From positions 1 through 29,796 of the forward strand of contig JAZSQO010000006.1 in the NCBI GenBank assembly GCA_045538015.1: 29,796 nt of DNA. The letters run 5' to 3'. This DNA comes from SIG598 sp045538015 (lineage in GTDB: Bacteria > Bacillota > Clostridia > Oscillospirales > Acutalibacteraceae). Numbering within the stretch: position 1 is the stretch's first letter; each line of letters starts with the position of its first letter. This document shows positions 18,950 to 26,774 of the stretch, piece by piece. Both the position numbers and the translations under genes were made by a program. The notes beneath the pieces are model-generated. The model saw only the letters and a list, made by a program, of their open reading frames with translations, made no database searches and was not told the DNA's origin.

Positions 18950-20917
18950 TCAGTTGCCTTCCGGCGCTTCACCGGCGGATTTTTCCTGCTCCCTGGCGGC
19001 TGCCTCGGCCCGCAGGCGGCGGTGCTCGGCCTTCTCGATGTACATCAGGCCGTCAGCCTCCTTGAGCTGCTGGCTGATGGTGAAGCCGTCGCTGTCGTGC
19101 CAGGAAACGCCGATGGCCACGCTGATGCCGTTCTTCTGCATCAGCCGGCGCACCTTGTCCACCTGTATCTCGAAGTCCTCCCTGCCGATGTCGGGCACGA
19201 TGACGGCGAACTCGTCGCCGCCGATGCGGTAGGAGTTGCCGCTGAAGGTGCCCCGGATGCCGTCGGCGGTGCTGACTATGAGCTGGTCGCCGGCGTCGTG
19301 ACCAAGGGTGTCGTTGACCTGCTTGAGGCCGTCCAGATCAAAGAAGGCCACGCCTACACGTCTGCGGGGATGGCGGGTGTATTCGTCACAGATGAAGTTG
19401 AATTTGTTGCGGTTGTGGAGGTGAGTGAGGGTGTCGGTGAAGCTCATTTTGGTCAGGGCTTCCTCGTGGGCCTTGCGCTCCAGAGCCTCGGTGACGAAGA
19501 ACTGCACCGAGGACATGAGGGTCAGGTCTTCGTATTCCTTGCGGGGATTGTCCACGCCCAGATAGCCGATGATGGTGCTGCCCCGGAGAAGGGGAACGGC
19601 GATGAGGCTATGGATGTTCTGGGCGGAGAGGATGTCGTATGTATTGGAAGTGAGATCCAGATCTCTGTCTATATCGGATATGTAGAAGATGCCGGTGCGG
19701 CGGAACTCCTCCAGCCACGCCTCCACGGCGCTCAGAGGCACATTCTGAAGATTGTCAATCTCCTTGGAAACGCCCTCGGCGGCGTATTCGTAGAGGTTGC
19801 TGGTGGTCTGGTTTTCGTAGTTGACATCGCACAGATAGGTGCGGTCGCCGTCGAAGTAGCGGTTGACGATGGCCAGCAGGTTATCAATGGCGAGGTCGAT
19901 GCTGGAGTAGGAGGACAGCTCGGTGACGCACTCGATGAGCACGTTGGACTTGTGCAACTGGCGTTCGGCGTGAGCCTTGCTCTTGGCCAGCTGATTGATG
20001 GACAGCAGATTCAGTGCCACGAACAGCAGAATGACCACGCATTCGGTGGCGGCGACGATCACAAGAGCCTGCCGGAGGGAATCGTGCCGGGAGAAGGCCA
20101 GCTCCTCGGGGATCATGACCAGCAGCTGCCAGTCGTCAACGGAGATGGGAGTGTAATACATATAGCTGTTTACGCCGCTTCGGGGAGAGACATAGGCGAT
20201 GACGCCCTCCTGACCCTCCTGAACGGCCTTTATAAGGTCAGTGTCCGAGTAATCACGCAGGCCGCGGATCTCCTCGGATTCGTATATGTTTCCCAGCTCG
20301 CTGTAGGTGTTGTCCAGAATAAAATTGCCGTCGGAGCGGTCAACTATCATGCAGGAGGCCTCGCCGCCGTAGACGGTGGGGCGGAAGTAATCGGACAGCT
20401 CATGGCATTCGATAACGCCCATCAGAGCAGCCACAGTGCGGCCGTTGCGGACGGCGGGGACACTGCAGTAGACCGTTTCCCGGCCGGTGAGATGGTCGGT
20501 CATGCGGGGAGACATATGTATGCCCGATTCGGCCAGCTCCTTAAAGGAGATGTCGCCGTGGAGGGTGGTGGTGCCGTCGTTCATCATAACGCTGCCGTCG
20601 GGGAAGACCACGTCTATGCGGGTGAACATGGTCAGGTCGGCGTAGCCGTTCATGTGCTCGACGATATCCTCGGGAGAGCCGAGCTTGTTGTCGGCAAGGG
20701 CACCGGCGGCCAGCTCAAGGATGCTGAGGTTGTCCTCCATGCGGATGACCACCTCGCGGCTGATGCTCTGGGCGGCATCGCCGAGGGTCTCCCAGCAGTG
20801 CTCCTCCTCGCTGCGCAGGGCAGCGGTGTAGGCCGCGAGGGAAAGCCCGACGGTCAGCAGCAGAATGAGCACGGTGGCCATGACTCTGCTGATAAGGGTT
20901 TTGCGGTTCAGTTTCAT
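18950..20917 (-). CDS. Membrane diguanylate cyclase (dCache-GAF-GGDEF)
   Basis: The 655-aa sensor protein should make cyclic di-GMP from two GTP. Order of domains: a membrane span at about 12-31, an extracellular double-Cache-like sensor (about 35-275), a second span (about 281-305), a GAF domain (about 325-480), and a C-terminal GGDEF domain. The active site reads GGDEF at about 566-570, with the upstream FDLDGLKQVND metal/nucleotide segment intact, so catalysis is likely. The product-inhibition site (RxxD five residues before GGDEF) is absent. It ends in a charged Ala/Glu-rich tail. The gene is monocistronic, with its own promoter and terminator, and is divergent from the HAD gene. The ligand of the Cache domain cannot be told. 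Confidence 0.93.
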   Translation of the reverse strand: MKLNRKTLISRVMATVLILLLTVGLSLAAYTAALRSEEEHCWETLGDAAQSISREVVIRMEDNLSILELAAGALADNKLGSPEDIVEHMNGYADLTMFTRIDVVFPDGSVMMNDGTTTLHGDISFKELAESGIHMSPRMTDHLTGRETVYCSVPAVRNGRTVAALMGVIECHELSDYFRPTVYGGEASCMIVDRSDGNFILDNTYSELGNIYESEEIRGLRDYSDTDLIKAVQEGQEGVIAYVSPRSGVNSYMYYTPISVDDWQLLVMIPEELAFSRHDSLRQALVIVAATECVVILLFVALNLLSINQLAKSKAHAERQLHKSNVLIECVTELSSYSSIDLAIDNLLAIVNRYFDGDRTYLCDVNYENQTTSNLYEYAAEGVSKEIDNLQNVPLSAVEAWLEEFRRTGIFYISDIDRDLDLTSNTYDILSAQNIHSLIAVPLLRGSTIIGYLGVDNPRKEYEDLTLMSSVQFFVTEALERKAHEEALTKMSFTDTLTHLHNRNKFNFICDEYTRHPRRRVGVAFFDLDGLKQVNDTLGHDAGDQLIVSTADGIRGTFSGNSYRIGGDEFAVIVPDIGREDFEIQVDKVRRLMQKNGISVAIGVSWHDSDGFTISQQLKEADGLMYIEKAEHRRLRAEAAAREQEKSAGEAPEGN

Positions 20918-20990
20918 GATTCTGTTCCTTCCGGACAGGTTTATTCAAAGAGGCGGATGAACGTTCCGCTTTGGAAATATCTACAGATAA

Positions 20991-21019
20991 ATAATAAGAT
21001 ATCGGCGTCGGTTTGTCAA
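20991..21019 (-). promoter_or_regulatory. Sigma-A promoter of the GGDEF gene
   Basis: Minus strand: TTGACA (21019-21014), 17 nt, TATTAT (20996-20991). The predicted leader is about 65 nt. Confidence 0.8.
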
Positions 21020-21074
21020 TAATTTCACACTGTTCTCAAAGAGTTTTTGCGCCATGTCCATGGCCGGCCGGCGG

Positions 21075-21103
21075 TTGCGGCGGGGGACGGTGTGTGGTAT
21101 AAT
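21075..21103 (+). promoter_or_regulatory. Extended -10 promoter of the HAD gene
   Basis: TTGCGG (21075-21080), 17 nt, TATAAT (21098-21103), with TG one base before the -10. The weak -35 is offset by the extended -10. The predicted leader is about 35 nt. Confidence 0.75.
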
Positions 21104-21143
21104 GCACCGGAAAAGATCGTGACAAAGCCGGAGGATAAATATT

Positions 21144-21830
21144 ATGTCGATTATTTTCTTCGATCTGGACGGCACTCTTGCACCGGTGGGACTGCCCGTT
21201 CCCGAGAAAGTGGCCGAAGGACTGAGAGAGCTGGAGAGACGGGGGCACAGAGTCGCCCTCTGCTCGGGCAAGCCGGCCTATTATCTGTGCGGTTTGCTGC
21301 GGCAGCTGGGTCTGAAGCAGCCGGCCATCGCCGGAGAGAACGGCGCCGCCATCCAGCTGGGAGTTGACCTGCCGCCTGCCGTTCGCGGCGCGCTGCCCTA
21401 TCCGGAAAGCACAAGGCGTGCCCTTGAGGAGCTGCGCCGGGAGCTGGAGAGGAGCTTTGGCGGTCAGGTGTGGTTTCAGCCCAACGAGCATATGCTCACC
21501 TGCTTTCCCCACACCGAGGCGCTCTTTGAGCCGATAGAAGAAATTATCGCTAAAAGTCATCCCGAGCAGGCGGGGCTTGTGGTCTATCGCCACTGTGATT
21601 GCTTTGACATAATCCCGGAGGGCGTGGACAAGGGAGCCGGTGTCCGGGAGCTGTGCCGTCTGCTGGGCGAGGAGCCGGAGCGCTGCACCGCCGTGGGCGA
21701 CCACACCAACGACCTGCCCATGTTCCGGGCGGTGGGCAGAGCCATTGCCGTGGGCGGCTTCGCTCCGGCTGAGGCTCACCTGCGCTTTGACACCATCGCT
21801 CAGGCCATGAAGTACCTTCTCGGGGAGTGA
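21144..21830 (+). CDS. HAD superfamily hydrolase (Cof-like phosphatase)
   Basis: The 228-aa protein is a haloacid-dehalogenase-type phosphatase. Motif I is D7-L-D9-G-T, with D7 the expected nucleophile; motif II is in the CSGKP segment near residue 41; the catalytic Lys is in EGVDKG near 163; and motif IV reads GDHTND near 187. An inserted cap domain fills residues 80-155, as in Cof/SPP-type sugar- or cofactor-phosphate phosphatases. It acts in the cytoplasm on an unknown phosphorylated metabolite. The ATG at 21144 has GGAGG 9 nt upstream. It is transcribed from its own promoter, divergent from the GGDEF gene, and is followed by the separately promoted lysozyme gene. Confidence 0.92.
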   Translation: MSIIFFDLDGTLAPVGLPVPEKVAEGLRELERRGHRVALCSGKPAYYLCGLLRQLGLKQPAIAGENGAAIQLGVDLPPAVRGALPYPESTRRALEELRRELERSFGGQVWFQPNEHMLTCFPHTEALFEPIEEIIAKSHPEQAGLVVYRHCDCFDIIPEGVDKGAGVRELCRLLGEEPERCTAVGDHTNDLPMFRAVGRAIAVGGFAPAEAHLRFDTIAQAMKYLLGE

Positions 21831-21908
21831 TTTTACCCGGAATTGTGAAGCATTTGTAAACTGAATGTAAATTCGGGGCGGGAAGGGGCCTCCGTCAAGC
21901 ACAAAAGG

Positions 21909-21938
21909 TTGACAGGCACAGACAATATATTGTATAAT
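21909..21938 (+). promoter_or_regulatory. Sigma-A promoter of the secreted lysozyme gene
   Basis: TTGACA (21909-21914), 18 nt, TATAAT (21933-21938), both boxes perfect. The predicted start near 21945 leaves a leader of about 100 nt. Confidence 0.88.
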
Positions 21939-21941
21939 TAC

Positions 21942-21994
21942 CACCGTAAAAATGGAGCAAAAGGCATAACTGCGTCCTTTTGCGCCTTTCGGTG
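21942..21994 (+). promoter_or_regulatory. Nested hairpin in the lysozyme-gene leader
   Basis: GCAAAAGG (21957-21964) pairs perfectly with CCTTTTGC (21976-21983), and CACCG (21942-21946) with CGGTG (21990-21994) outside it. The structure starts at the predicted transcript 5' end. It may protect or regulate the mRNA; no known riboswitch consensus was recognised. Confidence 0.5.
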
Positions 21995-22043
21995 AAATAA
22001 TATATTTCCCATATCTATGTCTGAAAGGATACGGAACAACGAT

Positions 22044-24569
22044 ATGAGATTTTCCAAGAGGCTTTTCGCCCTGCTCATGGCAGCGGTGCTTACCATAACC
22101 GCGCTGCCCACGGAGTTCATCGCTCCGCTGACCGCCTACGCCGCCGAGACCACCAAGCTGACGGTCACCGGCGATGTGGTCAACATCCGCTCCGGCGCCG
22201 GCACCTCCTACTCCAAGGTGGCCACCGTCACCCAGAGCACGGTGCTGACCTCTCAGGGCACGGCCAAGGATTCCAAGGGCGTCACATGGTACAAGGTCAC
22301 GGCCAACGGAGCTACCGGTTATATCATCAGTACCTTCGTTTCCGCCTCCACCACCTCCAGCGCCACCAAGACCCTGCCCGTCACCGGTACCACCGTCTAT
22401 GTGCGCAAGGGCGCCGGCACCTCCTACGGCTACATAACCACCGTCAAGAAGGGCGCCAGCTACACCGTGGTGGGCAGTGCCAAGGACTCGGCCGGAAAGA
22501 CATGGTATAAGATCAACATCAACAACACCACCGGCTACATCATCAGCACCTATGTCAAGGTCAGCGAGACCGGCGGCACCACCGCCTCCTCCACCACCGC
22601 GCCCTCCACCACCACCGCCGCTCCCCAGCGCCAGCTGAAGGTCACCGGCGACATCGTCAATGTGCGCAAGGGCGCCGGCACCAACCACGCCAAGGTGACC
22701 ACCGTCAAGCAGAACGCCGTGTACCTCATTCAGGGCGCATCCAAGGGCAATGACGGCAAGACATGGTACAAGATCAATGTCAACGGCACCACCGGCTATG
22801 TGGTGAGCACCTATGTGAAGGTCTCTGATGTGACTACCACCACCAAGACCACCACTACCACCACAACTACCACCACCAAGAAGCCCGACTCCGTGGACAT
22901 CACCACTCCGGGCGCCACCACGACCACCACGACCAAGACCACCACGCCCGCTCCCTCCTACACCGGAACCACTCTGGCCGCCAATGTGGCGGTGACCATC
23001 TCCGGCGACGGCGTGGAGATGCGCTCCGGCGCCGGCTCGGCCTATTCTCTCATGACCACGCTGAAAAAGGGCAGCACGGTCATCGTTCTGAGCAACCGGG
23101 TGGACAACGCCGGCCAGCTGTGGTACAGAGTAATGTTCGCCTCGGCCAGCGGATACATAAAGGCAAGTGATCTGGCGGGAGCACCCTCCTCCACCACTAC
23201 CACCACCAAGCCCACTACCACCACTACCACCGTTCCCAACCGCGGCCCCACAACCACCACTACCACAAAAACCACCACAACCACCACGACCGTCTATATC
23301 CCCGCGTGGCAGACCACTACCACCACCACCGCGAACAACACCATCGAGGACGGTATCCAGCTGGGCAATCCCGGCAGCACCACCACTCTGCCCAACTCGG
23401 TCATAATAACCACCAGCGGCTCCGGCCAGATCGCCGAGGCCACCACCACCCAGAACGCCACCGACACCCGGGTGGTCAGACACGGCACCGTCAAGTGCGA
23501 CACTTCCCTGAACGTCCGCGCTTCGGCCAACACCACCGCTCAGGTGCTGGGCACCATCCGCAACGGCACTCAGGTGGTCATCGTTGAGACTCTCTCCGGC
23601 TGGTACAAGATCGAGTACAACAACGGCTTCGGCTATGTCAGCGCCGACTTCGTCACCGACGTCAAGGACGGCACCGTGACCGTCCGGCTGTCCTTCGGCA
23701 GAGATTACTACTATGTCAATCAGGGCTCCAAGGTCAATGTTGGCATTACCCTTGGCGGCTATGTTATCAGCTACAGCTCCGAGAACGGCTCGGCCGCTCC
23801 GGTCAGCAAGGACGGCGTGGTCACCGGCAACACTCCCGGTGTCTACACCATCACCGCCACCGCCGGCAGCGCCAAGGCCATCACCGAGGTGGTCGTTCTC
23901 AAGAAGGCCAACTCCGGCATCCAGCCCATGACCATCAGCGAGGCGGGCACCAAGTTCATCGCTGACTGGGAGGGCGGCGGAACGCCCTTCGGCGACGCCA
24001 TCGTCTTCTATCCCTATCAGGACGCTGTGGGCTACTGGACCGTGGGCTACGGCCACGCCATCACCACCGCCGAAAGCAAGAAGTGGACAAGAGAGCAGGC
24101 CGTTGAGCAGTTCAACGCTGAGATCGCCGCTCTGCTGGGCGAGGGTCACGAGATCACCGAGGAGCGTCCCTACCTCACCCTTGAGGAGGCCACCGCTCTG
24201 CTCAACGCCGACCTGAACAAGGGTCCCTATGTGGCCGCTGTCAGCGACTGGGCCATCCGCAACGGCGTAAAGCTCACTCAGCAGCAGTTCGACGCTCTGG
24301 TCAGCTTCTGCTTCAACCTCGGCCCGGCCTACTGGACCAGCGATACCTATTACTTCTACCTCAAGTCGGCCATCATCGCCTACCGCGACGGCAGCGCCGC
24401 CGTTCCCGACCAGATCATTGACGGCTTCACCCGCTACATCAAGGCGGGCGGCGTCAATCTGAAGGGTCTGTGGTGGAGACGCCGCAACGAGGCCGAAATG
24501 TTCCTCAACGGCGACTACGCTATCGACCGCGAAAACAAGTTCACCCTGCCCAACCTCACATGGGCATAG
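22044..24569 (+). CDS. Secreted multi-SH3b, Big_2-like, GH24 lysozyme
   Basis: This 841-aa exported protein should bind and cleave peptidoglycan. A signal peptide (about residues 1-33, cut after AYA) is followed by five bacterial SH3 repeats at about 38-101, 109-176, 196-261, 312-378 and 479-540, a Big_2-like Ig domain (about 542-620), and a phage-type GH24 muramidase (about 630-835). The catalytic set is Glu643, Asp660 and Thr666 in YQDAVGYWTVGYGH; the Asp-Thr spacing equals that of T4 lysozyme but the Glu-Asp gap is 8 residues longer. Poly-Thr linkers separate the repeats. The ATG at 22044 is preferred to 22017 because it begins the signal peptide and has GGA 8 nt upstream. It has its own promoter and a structured leader. 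Self-lysin, remodelling or bacteriocin roles are all possible. Confidence 0.92.
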   Translation: MRFSKRLFALLMAAVLTITALPTEFIAPLTAYAAETTKLTVTGDVVNIRSGAGTSYSKVATVTQSTVLTSQGTAKDSKGVTWYKVTANGATGYIISTFVSASTTSSATKTLPVTGTTVYVRKGAGTSYGYITTVKKGASYTVVGSAKDSAGKTWYKININNTTGYIISTYVKVSETGGTTASSTTAPSTTTAAPQRQLKVTGDIVNVRKGAGTNHAKVTTVKQNAVYLIQGASKGNDGKTWYKINVNGTTGYVVSTYVKVSDVTTTTKTTTTTTTTTTKKPDSVDITTPGATTTTTTKTTTPAPSYTGTTLAANVAVTISGDGVEMRSGAGSAYSLMTTLKKGSTVIVLSNRVDNAGQLWYRVMFASASGYIKASDLAGAPSSTTTTTKPTTTTTTVPNRGPTTTTTTKTTTTTTTVYIPAWQTTTTTTANNTIEDGIQLGNPGSTTTLPNSVIITTSGSGQIAEATTTQNATDTRVVRHGTVKCDTSLNVRASANTTAQVLGTIRNGTQVVIVETLSGWYKIEYNNGFGYVSADFVTDVKDGTVTVRLSFGRDYYYVNQGSKVNVGITLGGYVISYSSENGSAAPVSKDGVVTGNTPGVYTITATAGSAKAITEVVVLKKANSGIQPMTISEAGTKFIADWEGGGTPFGDAIVFYPYQDAVGYWTVGYGHAITTAESKKWTREQAVEQFNAEIAALLGEGHEITEERPYLTLEEATALLNADLNKGPYVAAVSDWAIRNGVKLTQQQFDALVSFCFNLGPAYWTSDTYYFYLKSAIIAYRDGSAAVPDQIIDGFTRYIKAGGVNLKGLWWRRRNEAEMFLNGDYAIDRENKFTLPNLTWA
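22833..22965 (+). repeat. Poly-threonine low-complexity linker (first)
   Basis: Runs of ACC/ACT/ACA triplets encode Thr-rich linkers between the third and fourth SH3 repeats, broken by KKP and a short proline-containing segment. Such linkers are typical of exported proteins of Ruminococcus-type bacteria and are prone to triplet slippage. Confidence 0.8.
23187..23340 (+). repeat. Poly-threonine low-complexity linker (second)
   Basis: A longer stretch of ACN triplets encodes Thr runs between the fourth and fifth SH3 repeats, interrupted by a VPNRGP segment and a VYIPAWQ segment. It is likely extended, possibly glycosylated, and polymorphic in length. Confidence 0.8.
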
Positions 24570-24600
24570 GAACGCGGCACAGCGGCACGCGGAACAATTA

Positions 24601-24658
24601 TATAATGTAATGAACATCCCACAGGGCGCACCCTTCGGAACGCCCTGTGGGAAAATTT
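24601..24658 (+). terminator. Hairpin between lysozyme and hisH (terminator or leader hairpin)
   Basis: CCCACAGGGCG (24618-24628) and CGCCCTGTGGG (24641-24651) are perfect 11-bp arms, followed by AAAATTTT. It most likely ends the lysozyme transcript, although the four A residues before the T-run make it imperfect. A TATAAT at 24601-24606 without a clear -35 lies just before it; if that is the hisH promoter, the hairpin would begin the hisHF leader. Confidence 0.6.
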
Positions 24659-24681
24659 TAACACAAGCGAGGTTTCGCCTT

Positions 24682-25293
24682 ATGATAGCACTTGTTGATT
24701 ACGGCGCGGGCAATGTGGAAAGCGTTGCCAAAGCCATCCGCCACCTGGGCAGAGAAGTGGTGCTCACCGACGACGCAAAGGTCATCAGCTCCGCCGAGGG
24801 AGTTATTCTGCCCGGCGTGGGAGCTTTTGGTGACGCTGTTGCTCAGCTCCGCGCCCGGGGACTTGAGCGGGTGGTCAAGGAAAGCGCCGCCGACCCCGAC
24901 CGCCCCTTCCTGGGCATATGCGTCGGTCTGCAGATGCTCTTTGATTCCAGCGAGGAATCTCCCGGAGCCGCCGGCCTGAGCCTGATGGGCGGCAAGGTGC
25001 TTCGTCTGCCCTCCGAGGGCGGGCTGAAGGTTCCCCACATCGGCTGGAATTCCATCGAGTATGACCGGGAATGCCCCATATTCGCCCGGCTGCCCCAGCG
25101 GCCCTATGTGTACTTCGTGCACAGCTATTACCTCAAGGCCGACGATCCCTCTCTGGTGGCGGCCACCGCCGAATACGGCACCACCATCCACGCCGCCGTG
25201 TGGCAGGGCAGCTGCTTTGCCACCCAGTTCCACCCGGAGAAGAGCGGCGAGATCGGCCTGACCATCCTCGACAATTTCTGCTCACTTATATAG
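24682..25293 (+). CDS. hisH: Imidazole glycerol phosphate synthase glutaminase subunit
   Basis: HisH hydrolyses glutamine and channels ammonia to HisF in histidine synthesis. The 203-aa protein has the class I glutamine amidotransferase triad: the nucleophile Cys in LGICVGLQML near residue 79, and His-Pro-Glu in TQFHPEKSG near the C-terminus. It starts with the family-typical MIALVDYGAGNVESVAKA. The ATG at 24682 is chosen over an in-frame one 72 nt upstream, which lies inside the hairpin region; GCGAGG is 9 nt upstream. hisF follows after 22 nt. No other his genes are in the window, so the pair stands apart from the rest of the pathway here. Confidence 0.95.
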   Translation: MIALVDYGAGNVESVAKAIRHLGREVVLTDDAKVISSAEGVILPGVGAFGDAVAQLRARGLERVVKESAADPDRPFLGICVGLQMLFDSSEESPGAAGLSLMGGKVLRLPSEGGLKVPHIGWNSIEYDRECPIFARLPQRPYVYFVHSYYLKADDPSLVAATAEYGTTIHAAVWQGSCFATQFHPEKSGEIGLTILDNFCSLI

Positions 25294-25315
25294 ATAGTAT
25301 AGAAAGGTATCCGAT

Positions 25316-26074
25316 ATGTACGCAAAGAGAATAATTCCCTGCCTGGATGTTAAAAACGGCCGGGTGGTCAAGGGCGTGAATTTCGTTGAGCTGCGCGATG
25401 CCGGTGACCCGGTGCAGTGCGCGGCGGCCTACAACGAACAGGGCGCCGACGAGCTGGTCTTTCTTGATATTACCGCATCCTCCGATGCCCGTTCCATCGT
25501 CATCGACATGGTGGAGCAGGTGGCCAAAACGGTGTTCATTCCCTTCACCGTCGGCGGCGGAGTGCGCACCGTGGACGATTTCAGCGCCCTGCTCAAGGCG
25601 GGCGCGGACAAGGTGGCGGTCAACTCGGCGGCCATCCTCCGCCCGGAGATACTCTCCGAGGCCGCGGAGAAATTCGGCAGCCAGTGCGTGGTGCTGGCCA
25701 TTGACGCCCGCCGCCGCCCCGAAGGCGGCTGGACGGTCTACCGCAACGGCGGTCGCATCGACATGGGCATCGACGCCGTGGAGTGGGCCGTGAAGGGCGT
25801 GGAGCTGGGAGCGGGCGAGATCCTGCTGACCAGCATGGACTGCGACGGCACCAAGAACGGCTACGACATCGAGCTGACCCGAGCCATCAGCGAGCGGGTG
25901 AGCGTGCCGGTCATCGCCTCGGGCGGCGCCGGTACTCCGGAGCATTTCTACGAAGCGGTCACCGAGGGCAAGGCCGACGCTGTGCTGGCGGCTTCTCTCT
26001 TCCACTTCAACGAGCTTCCCATTCCCGAGCTGAAGAAATATCTGGCGGAAAAGGGCGTCAGCGTCCGTCTATGA
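25316..26074 (+). CDS. hisF: Imidazole glycerol phosphate synthase cyclase subunit
   Basis: HisF uses ammonia from HisH to form imidazole glycerol phosphate and AICAR, the latter feeding purine synthesis. The 252-aa TIM barrel has the two catalytic aspartates: Asp11 in IIPCLDVKNG and the second in TSMDCDGTKNGYD near residue 131. The GGVRT and GGAGTPEHF phosphate-binding loops are present. The ATG follows AAAGG about 10 nt upstream. It is co-transcribed with hisH. Its last 17 bp overlap the end of a convergent gene on the minus strand, leaving no room for a terminator between them. Confidence 0.96.
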   Translation: MYAKRIIPCLDVKNGRVVKGVNFVELRDAGDPVQCAAAYNEQGADELVFLDITASSDARSIVIDMVEQVAKTVFIPFTVGGGVRTVDDFSALLKAGADKVAVNSAAILRPEILSEAAEKFGSQCVVLAIDARRRPEGGWTVYRNGGRIDMGIDAVEWAVKGVELGAGEILLTSMDCDGTKNGYDIELTRAISERVSVPVIASGGAGTPEHFYEAVTEGKADAVLAASLFHFNELPIPELKKYLAEKGVSVRL

Positions 26075-26603
26075 CCATATCCTCGGCTCCGGTGCTCCAG
26101 CCGCACACGGCGGCGGCTCCGGCGGCCAGCATGAGGGCGGGCAGGTCGCTCTGGCTGTGAGTGACGGCAAATTCCGCCGGCTCCAGCCACAGCCCGGAAA
26201 CCGTGGGCAGCTCCCGCTGAAGGCACAGCACCGCCCGGTTGGGCGAGAGGCTGGAAAGGGTAAGGGTGTCCCGCACTCCGGTTCCGCAGGTGACCACCGG
26301 GTTGAGATATCCCAAAAGAGCCTTGCGCATCCGGCGGTTGTCCGAGCCGGCCACCACAATGGTGTCCTCACTGAGCTTCGGGCGGCGGGGCGCGGTCTGG
26401 TCGGCGAGAACCAGCACCGAGCGGCTTATCAGCAGCCGATCCAGCCGACGGGCGGCGTCCACGAGGTATTCCGGAGAGCCGCTTCCCGTGGATTCAATGC
26501 CCCGGAAGGTGCGCAGCGCGACTGCTCCCCGAGCCGAAAGGGCGGCGGCCGTAAGCCGGGCGACCGGCTCCGGATTCTGACCAAAGACGACGACAGTGAC
26601 CAA
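26058..26603 (-). CDS. Hypothetical protein, 181 aa, convergent with hisF
   Basis: I do not recognise this protein. It begins with a hydrophobic strand and Gly loop (VTVVVFGQNPEP), contains Ala/Arg-rich helices, and has a second strand-turn segment (TIVVAGSDNRR), giving a Rossmann-like impression without a clear nucleotide motif. The start is uncertain: TTG at 26603 has GGGAG about 9 nt upstream and begins at the first strand, while a GTG at 26717 would add 38 residues of poor quality sequence. Its codon use fits the neighbours. The 3' end overlaps hisF by 17 bp tail to tail. It is divergent from gpsA. No function can be proposed. Confidence 0.65.
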   Translation of the reverse strand: MVTVVVFGQNPEPVARLTAAALSARGAVALRTFRGIESTGSGSPEYLVDAARRLDRLLISRSVLVLADQTAPRRPKLSEDTIVVAGSDNRRMRKALLGYLNPVVTCGTGVRDTLTLSSLSPNRAVLCLQRELPTVSGLWLEPAEFAVTHSQSDLPALMLAAGAAAVCGWSTGAEDMVIDGR

Positions 26604-26774
26604 GCATCCCCACTCCCGAAAGTCGATTGCCGGCGTTTTTACACCGACAAGGCTATTATTCCGACATGAGGGGCGATTATTCCCGTGTTTTTCATTGCTT
26701 AATAAAATAAGAAACACCCGGCCATCACCCCGGTGGCCTATACATATTATATATTACCCATGGAGGATCATAAA

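Noticed and set aside
18779..21022. A plus-strand frame opposite the GGDEF gene
   Set aside because: The minus strand encodes a complete Cache-GAF-GGDEF protein with promoter and terminator; the opposite frame has no motif or start signal.
21942..22043. A c-di-GMP or c-di-AMP riboswitch in the lysozyme leader
   Set aside because: The leader is only about 100 nt and I could not match the conserved core of either class; only simple nested stems are visible.
22017..22043. An earlier ATG for the lysozyme at 22017
   Set aside because: It lacks a ribosome site and would place nine polar residues before an otherwise ideal signal peptide.
21036..24617. A minus-strand frame of over 1,100 codons across the lysozyme gene
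   Set aside because: It is antisense to a protein with a signal peptide, SH3 repeats and a lysozyme domain; the Gly/Gly-Ser runs in it are the reverse reading of the ACC threonine linkers.
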